A stretch of DNA of 64,000 nt from Apostichopus japonicus. Its lineage: Eukaryota; Echinodermata; Holothuroidea; Aspidochirotida; Stichopodidae. The notes under the pieces are model-generated. The model did not search any database. It was not told the DNA's origin and saw only the letters and a list, made by a program, of their open reading frames with translations. Position numbers and translations under genes: made by a program. The stretch is from NCBI RefSeq assembly GCF_037975245.1, contig NC_092574.1, positions 5,570,713 to 5,634,712 on the forward strand, written 5' to 3'. This document shows, piece after piece, positions 54,530-64,000 of the stretch; the stretch's first letter is position 1, and each line of letters begins with the position of its first letter.

Positions 54530-56404
54530 AAATTAAGAATGAAATTAATATTTGATTGCTTTGCTATAGGTACATTTCAGCGTCAACAAAGATGATGAAT
54601 TTAAATTGAAAATATATTCAAATGACGTTTGACCAGCAGAAATTTCATAACATGGTAGTTGAGTGCACTAGTCATGTCTCAAACACTCAGGATTTAAAAC
54701 AGATCGTTCATAGGTATCCAGAGTTAACATAACTTTAAATTTTTCAGAAATGTAAATCTGTACGACAGGTCACTCGTAAGGAAGAGAAATATCGCATGCA
54801 TGTAGAAGACACTACGTAATTTTGTGTAAATTATTCTATATTCTGTTTGAAAGATGCATGTTATAATGAAACATGAGCCAGACATTCCTGACTTAAGGCA
54901 AATTTCATAATTCCAAATGCATATATATGAAAAGTTAAATCATTTAGGAGTAACACTTGCCTATCACTTGAATTGTTATGAAACTGACTAATTTTGTCTT
55001 ATTCATGAAATGCAATAAATTCACTTAAGTTCTTGATCATATGATCTTAGATTTGAAGTGAATCACGTACCAAAATACAAGACCTGTTTCTGCTACTCTT
55101 CTCTGACATTCACTCTATATGTACATTAATACCTAGTAACGTCATTCTGAATCATGAATATCTTTGAATATTCATAGTTGTTTTTATGAATAATCAGACA
55201 AAATATAAATCAACTGTTAAAAAGATTTCATCTTAAATACCTTTTTTTTATAACATTCCAGTCCACAAAGTAGCATTCTTATGATTTGTGATGTGAATTA
55301 TTTTGTTGATAAAGTCTCTTTGCAGGAATGCTTTCTTCCTTCAAGTTTGTGTTTTCCGTCAAGCTTTGAGAGTAACTTTACTTCCATAAGAGTTGTTTCA
55401 TCCATTCTCGTCATTAAGTCTTTCTTGTCATTAATGAAAACTTTTGTTTTTATGAAATGTCAATCAAGTTGTAGTAGAATGAAGACTCAAAAGATGGAAG
55501 TTTAGTTTCTAGAAATATCTTTTAAATATCAACAAAAATGTGTCTCTTTTTGCATTCATTGGGAGTAACCTTTGAGCTAAATGAAACTACTTTGCCAAAC
55601 CTTATCATCCAGAAGTTCAGCAAAGTCTTCCAATTATAAATTCCATCAATGTTACATTTGTAACAATTTGTAATTAATACATTCCGTTTGGGTAATTAAT
55701 ATGTAGTGTATTAAATCTGTTGCAGTTTCCTTTTGTTCTTTTCCTCCCTCCTTTGCTCCCCCCACCCCCATCCATTTTTGGGGGGTTATCTGAAGCTTTC
55801 CAAATTAGTAAAAAGCTGAAAAGTAAGTATTCCAGTAAAGAAATTCAATATATATTTAGTACATTTGAAAAAAAGTTGAAAGAATTTGTTTTCCGAGGGT
55901 CGGTCCATTAAATATTTCTATAAATCATAACTGATATTTAGTTTCCTGGTGAGCAATATCTTTTTGATATTATTATGAAAAGCACTTTTATAATCAGTAT
56001 TTCAACTTCAGTAGCAATACACAAAATTTATAGATGAAATATTTTAGAAAGAAAAGCATTGTCTGACATCTTCAGTAGTAAAATACATCGGTTTTGTATT
56101 TTCTAACTTGTTTTTATTGTATTTGGCATGTTTATGAAAAGGGTCTCCAATCTTTCAAAGCGAGAGAGAATAATATATAAGTATTTGTATTTTTACCACT
56201 TTAAAAGTTATTAAATTGATGGGAATAAACCAGACTCAGGGAAATATCATCTCGTACTTGTTTATTGTCATCAACTTGTGTAATACTTTTTTGGAAGAAA
56301 ATGAATAAAAGATAAGATATATATGAAACAAAATATTCTTTACCGTTTTATTGTGTAGACTATTCTGTCTGTGTGTACTAGCAGATTCAACAGGTTGAAC
56401 TGTC
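54530..56404. other. Intergenic AT-rich spacer, nothing recognised
   Basis: This is the spacer between the convergent CORO7 and UFM1 genes. It contains AT-rich unique-looking sequence with short chance frames and a small pyrimidine-rich run near 55735-55770. No known gene or repeat was recognised. Confidence 0.6.
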
Positions 56405-56771
56405 TTAAAGGCATTGAAGACTCGCCCCAAACAGCGTGCTGTGCTCTGAAAAAGTTAACTTTCCGTTGCTTGCAAGTTCAGGTTTTTTTTTGTGTCGCTA
56501 CAAAATGCAGACAGTAATGAAACGTGATACCTTGTTATCTTTTATCTGGACCTGAGATGTCCATCGCTGCTATATACACTGTGTTGTGGGTATTGACCGT
56601 AGCTGTATGTACTGACTGATCACTAGTGTCTTATTACTGACGGTAGCAAGCTGTGTGTGTATTTTCTGGGATCGATGGTGGTGTCTAACACTTCTATTAC
56701 ACCTCATTCGAAACTAAGTCAGATTACCGGCATAAGACATTTATTTGTGCGCGAGTCTTCAATGCCTTCAA
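56405..56771. mobile_element. TTAA-type MITE, copy 2
   Basis: AGGCATTGAAGACTCGCC at 56409 is matched in inverse by GCGAGTCTTCAATGCCT ending at 56767, giving nearly perfect inverted termini of 17 bp. It is flanked by TTAA (56405-56408) and TCAA (56768-56771), a decayed TTAA. The interior shares long runs with 53818-54176 (for example ACAAAATGCAGACAGTAATG and TAGCAAGCTGTGTGTGTATT). The 63-codon frame across its right end is by chance. Confidence 0.88.
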
Positions 56772-58868
56772 TACTCAAACAGCCCTTGGCTGTAACTACC
56801 ATACCACCACACCTGACAGAAAAGTCAGCTTTGATAAGAACAACTTAAAACTGAACGTGATCCTTTGATATGTTGAGAGGAACCATATTACATACTGTTT
56901 TCCTCATTTGCTATTACTTAAATTTTATGAAATTTACATATACTTATAATTAAGTATTGGCCAAAGCTGTCAGAAGCTAGCTCACTGTATATGAATTCTT
57001 ACTAACCCCATTCCCTCAAGATATAAAACATAACTCCAAATCCTCAAGACATATAACATACCTTACAAGGACTAATTTCTTTGCCACAAAAACAAAGCTT
57101 AATCCTACATAAAGTTATGACATATCAAATTGTATCACCAATAATAAAATGTCTGTGACCAGGAAAGAAAATGTATGATGTAATGTAAATGAACACGAAT
57201 CTATTAATTGGACTGAAAATCAGTACCCATGTCCGAATTTTCACACATCTTTAACCACCACCAAACAAAGCAGTTTCCCAAAAATTTGGCCCTCAATGAA
57301 CTGGGAATTTCAATAGTTGTTATACCCACAAGGAAACACTTTTAAGTTATTTTTGAATGCGTAAAGTTGGGTACGACACATAAAAGCCCTAATGTTAAAA
57401 ATAGATGGAACTGAAACATAGTTGAAACAAAACCATCCCATTCAAGTTGTTTTACTAAGAAACTGACACATAACAGGCAAGATATATAAGGAAGCTAGAG
57501 ACCCTAAATACGACTCCAATGTGTTTGCATTATATACTGTTAGACAAGTCGCCTTGATTACGTAGAGTGTTAAGATATTAGATAATTATTTAGGTCGACC
57601 AAAATAATTTGAAACATATCCGAACATTACCTAGGACATGCGATATTTACCTATAAACACATACTGTTTTCAATATAAACATTTGTCAGATATTAAAATC
57701 CACAAGGACTTAGTTAAATCCATGCATGAGATGAAGTGATACAAAGAATTTGATAAAACATTCAAAGTTTACATAGGACAGTCACACAAGCAGGAACAAA
57801 CCCAATGACAGTTAATCCCAAGCAGTGCCACAAGACTGGACTTTCTATCACTTCTTGCAAATCATGAACGTAGGAGTTATCTCAAACTCACTTGTATCAT
57901 TGACAACATAATCCTTTTGACACAGGTTTGTGAGTGTAACTGAGGCTGTAAAATGTATTAGCTGTTTCAGAGTTTATCTTCAGATGACCTTTGACATGAC
58001 ACCATGACTACCTGATCTCAGATCCTGATGAAATTGATTATAGATGTGGAACTGCATAGGGTTTTTAGCCTCAGTCTTAACAAAACTCCACAAGACAGAC
58101 TAAATACAAGTTATCATTACTTCCTCAACAAGAATAAACAGACAAGGATTTTGTTGCTATATGTCATTTGGCAAACAGTAAATATAACTTTCATGCAAGT
58201 ACTCTGCCATCAATTATTGTTACAAAGCTTTCTTCAGTTGTAATAAAGTTTTATAACACTTTATGCTAGCAAAGTTCTCCAGACATTTTGGCAATTTTTT
58301 TACCTTTGGCAAAAATTCATTGACATGATGAGAGATAGATGAATGGGTTTGATGGAAGAAAAATTGAGTAACTTGTATTAGATGTTTCCACCCAAACAAA
58401 CTGCCATGTCTCCTAATTGGTTCTGTCAGAACTCCTGTAGGCAAAACAAACTTTGCCAAAGATTGAGTTCAAATTCAAGGCAAACTACATATTAACAAAG
58501 ATTTCTCAAAGCTTAGAGAATCAAGATTGTCAATAAACTAAATTTGTAAATATATATAGAAAGAGAGAAAAAACGTTGTCCGAGTTTTACACACTAGAAG
58601 AAGCAATTTTAATGTGAGAATCTTCTAGTAGAGAGGTTGAAATCAGAAGAGCAACAAGCCAAAGTAAAATACAGCCAATGATATGTCCATCTGCAGGTTA
58701 CATAATCACAGACCCAAATATCTCCCAGACAGAATATTCATGTCTGTACCAGAGTCTGTATCATGTCTGTATTTAGGGTATTAACACAACAATCTTCATG
58801 CTTAGATTGGTGGGCATTGGGGCTTCTACTGGTTCCATCTGTGGAATGTTTACAGTGTATTAGGAGGA
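56772..58868. other. UFM1 3' flank / 3' UTR, nothing else recognised
   Basis: Downstream of the UFM1 stop on the minus strand. It must hold the UFM1 3' UTR, but I saw no unambiguous AATAAA close by on that strand. The nearest weak variant (ATTAAA) is at 58613-58608. Otherwise the sequence is AT-rich and featureless. Confidence 0.5.
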
Positions 58869-61748
<2,880 letters not shown>

Positions 61749-64000
61749 TTTGGTCGACGTAAGTCTTGCACAATATATGAGTTGAAGTTAGCGTTTGATA
61801 TGGTCACCGAATTCGATCCGCTTGTCTACTGCAGAAATATGACAAATGTGATCATACGCACTCTGTTGTTGACTTGTTGTACTACTCTACTGGAACTACA
61901 TCTTAGGTGGAATATTCTAGACAAGTCCATAATATTCGCTCGGGTCTTCCGACTCTTCTCCCAGGCGCTGATCCAGGGGTTGGGGGCTATATATTGCACA
62001 ACTAAAACAAATTTCTGGGTAGACCCCCGACCATCACCCACCAACAAGGGGGTTGGCAACAACCGGGCCCATGACAAAACCAGCTCATTTTTAAAAGTCT
62101 GGATCTGCACCGGTTTTTCTCATGAAAGGTGTCAACAGGCACATCTTTAGCAAGTAAAAATTGGTTTGTTTATCAAAATAATACAATTATATACCTTGCT
62201 TGTTGATGAGGATGAATCCAAGTACACCATGGTGTGGAAATCAGGTAAACTGAGGCAATTATGGACCACTTCAAATTCGGCCTTCAAAGAGTAGCTAAGA
62301 AATTTGTTGAATCACCGCGACTGATCCACATACCTAGTATGAAGTTAATCCATTATGTATTTTCCAAGTTACCTTCTTCACAAGCTATTGGCACACACAC
62401 AAACACATGTTATCTCCCTCGCTTAGCTTCCTTTTGCCCCGGCAAGGAATCAAATAGCCCATATGGTCCTGTGGGTCCACTCTAGGAGACACTAGTGTAC
62501 ATATAAAGAAGACAAACACATCTTTTCTTTCAATAAAATCTTGCTTTATTCTTCCTCAAATATTTAAATCCTGTCAAGAAATATGAAGGGAAAAAAATGC
62601 TATTAATATAGTAACTTTGCACATTGCCATATAAACTCATCAAACAAACCAATTTTCTCTTGGTTGCGACATCAATATTAAATTTGAGAGAAAAAAATAT
62701 TTAAGCGAAAAAGGAAGACTTTGAAAATAAAAAAAGGCATGATAAATTAGGTGAGAGTTGATATCCAAATTGTTCCCCTTTCATTAATTTAAAAAACATT
62801 AAGCCTTAACAGATCATGTGACATTTAAATAAGAATATCTCATGTCTCATTGCAGAATTACTTCCAAAAATTTCCTACAAATTTCCAGTCTATTGTTCAC
62901 GTGGTCAATTTGGTGGAGACAGACACACGATTGCTTTTCTACTCTATGTTAAAAAATCCTTCCTATAACATCATAATAATAATTATATATTATCATATTA
63001 TTATATATATTATCATATTATATTAATATATTATAATTATATCACAATATTATAATTATATTAATATATTATCATATATTATATTTTAATATTATAATAA
63101 TTTTGCCTTCTTGCATTTTGCAGTCTGTACTGTGTGCTAAAAACATCTCCATGACAACGCTTCCACTCTTTAAAGAGAATTACCACGGTTTTTATTCTGT
63201 AGACGCAAAAACAAAAGCCAAGGTGTTGTTTACATTTTCAATTACCGCCTGCATATGTGAAGACCGTGACACACAAGTCCCCTTCTAAATCATTAAAAGA
63301 CAAAGTCATTTTTTTTTTGTATGACTCTATTGATCATGGTTAGGTTGAAAGAAACGAAGGCAAAATATTTCATAAAGTTTGTGTGAGTTATATCTACAAC
63401 TTATGTAAACTTAAAAGACCCAAGTGAAAGTAATCAGCCATCTTCCAAACCATGCTTATATAGTAACAGCACATGATTCTTTTAACATCTAACTCAGAAA
63501 TGAAATATTAAAGCAGTGTATAAAGTTAAACAAGTTTTTATCAACTCTTTCTTAACAATTGGTAACAATTAATATTTCCCCACCACCCCCCCCCCCCAGA
63601 CACTTCCTTTCAAATTCAGAGAAACTGCTTGTGACCTTGTGTGTGAGAAGATTGACTCATGGTATCTTTCAGGGCATCTGTTTTTACATACATCAAAGTT
63701 CTTTTCTTTCAAATTTACTTACAAAGTTTTGCTTAAGAGGAAAAACATTGCTATCTAAGTCTGATGTTTTGGGTCAAATGCAATATGTTACTTTAAGTAA
63801 CACTTGCCTTATGACATAGACTGTAACCATTTGCAATACTTGACTTAACTTTAAAACACCCTTATATTATAAAAAAACGTTACCCTTTTGATACGATTGT
63901 GAACCTTTATAAGTATTGCATCTGTCATTCCTTCCCGCCCTTATCTCACTCTCCCTGCTCCTCGCCCTCCTCTACCCTCGCTACTCCCCCCCCCACCCTC
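61749..64000. other. UFM1 5' end and upstream flank
   Basis: The first tens of bases beyond 61748 are the UFM1 5' UTR on the minus strand, with the promoter presumably just beyond. No TATA box could be assigned. Further out are a repeat-like block (62311-62470), an extremely AT-rich stretch at 62980-63100, and C-rich runs at about 63582-63600 and at the window end. No further gene was recognised. Confidence 0.5.
62980..63105. repeat. AT-rich low-complexity tract
   Basis: Almost pure A/T (TTATTATATATATTATCATA-like) with many short palindromes. No coding or gene signal. Confidence 0.85.

Overview
This is a eukaryotic genomic window. It is AT-rich, its genes are broken by many GT-AG introns, and it is dense in small transposons and minisatellites. 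The protein families, the intron sizes, the scattered TAGGCCTA-type palindromes and the mix of hAT-, TTAA-type, LINE and tRNA-SINE elements suggest a marine invertebrate deuterostome. An echinoderm is the best guess, but the species cannot be fixed from the sequence alone.

Four complete protein-coding genes can be assembled exon by exon, all with phase-consistent junctions. Integrin-linked pseudokinase ILK is on + (4172-13404, 11 coding exons, 448 aa). The longin R-SNARE VAMP7 is on - (28883-21486, 7 coding exons, 220 aa). The double beta-propeller protein coronin-7 is on + (31922-53510, 24 coding exons, 936 aa). The ubiquitin-like modifier UFM1 is on - (61748-58869, 5 exons, 86 aa precursor). 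ILK and VAMP7 converge, VAMP7 and CORO7 diverge from a 3-kb spacer, and CORO7 and UFM1 converge. The genes are unrelated housekeeping or cytoskeletal/trafficking loci, not an operon. Coronin-7 and VAMP7 both act in post-Golgi/endosomal membrane traffic. ILK acts at integrin adhesions. UFM1 acts in ER-ribosome UFMylation.

The rest is repeat-rich. 1-4161 is the ILK upstream region, with an 8-bp-TSD hAT-like MITE and palindromic elements. 13.4-21.5 kb holds another hAT-like MITE with a perfect 8-bp duplication and several 80-90 bp minisatellites. The VAMP7 introns hold a tandem duplication, a long (TA)n tract, the 3' end of a LINE, a 64-bp minisatellite and a dispersed repeat. The spacer between VAMP7 and CORO7 holds a long perfect-looking hairpin and a 650-bp element with long terminal inverted repeats.

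The CORO7 introns hold the most unusual material. There is a 3.2-kb TTAA-flanked element with about 20-bp inverted termini, carrying the decayed remains of a P2X7-C-terminal-like protein on + and a THAP zinc finger on -. There is also a broken EF-hand fragment, two oppositely oriented tRNA-derived SINEs, a 39-bp minisatellite that keeps a 213-codon frame open by chance, and a chimeric RNA-like locus whose 5' head matches U2 snRNA. Downstream of CORO7 are two copies of a TTAA-type MITE. No rRNA, standalone tRNA, CRISPR or prokaryotic feature was seen.
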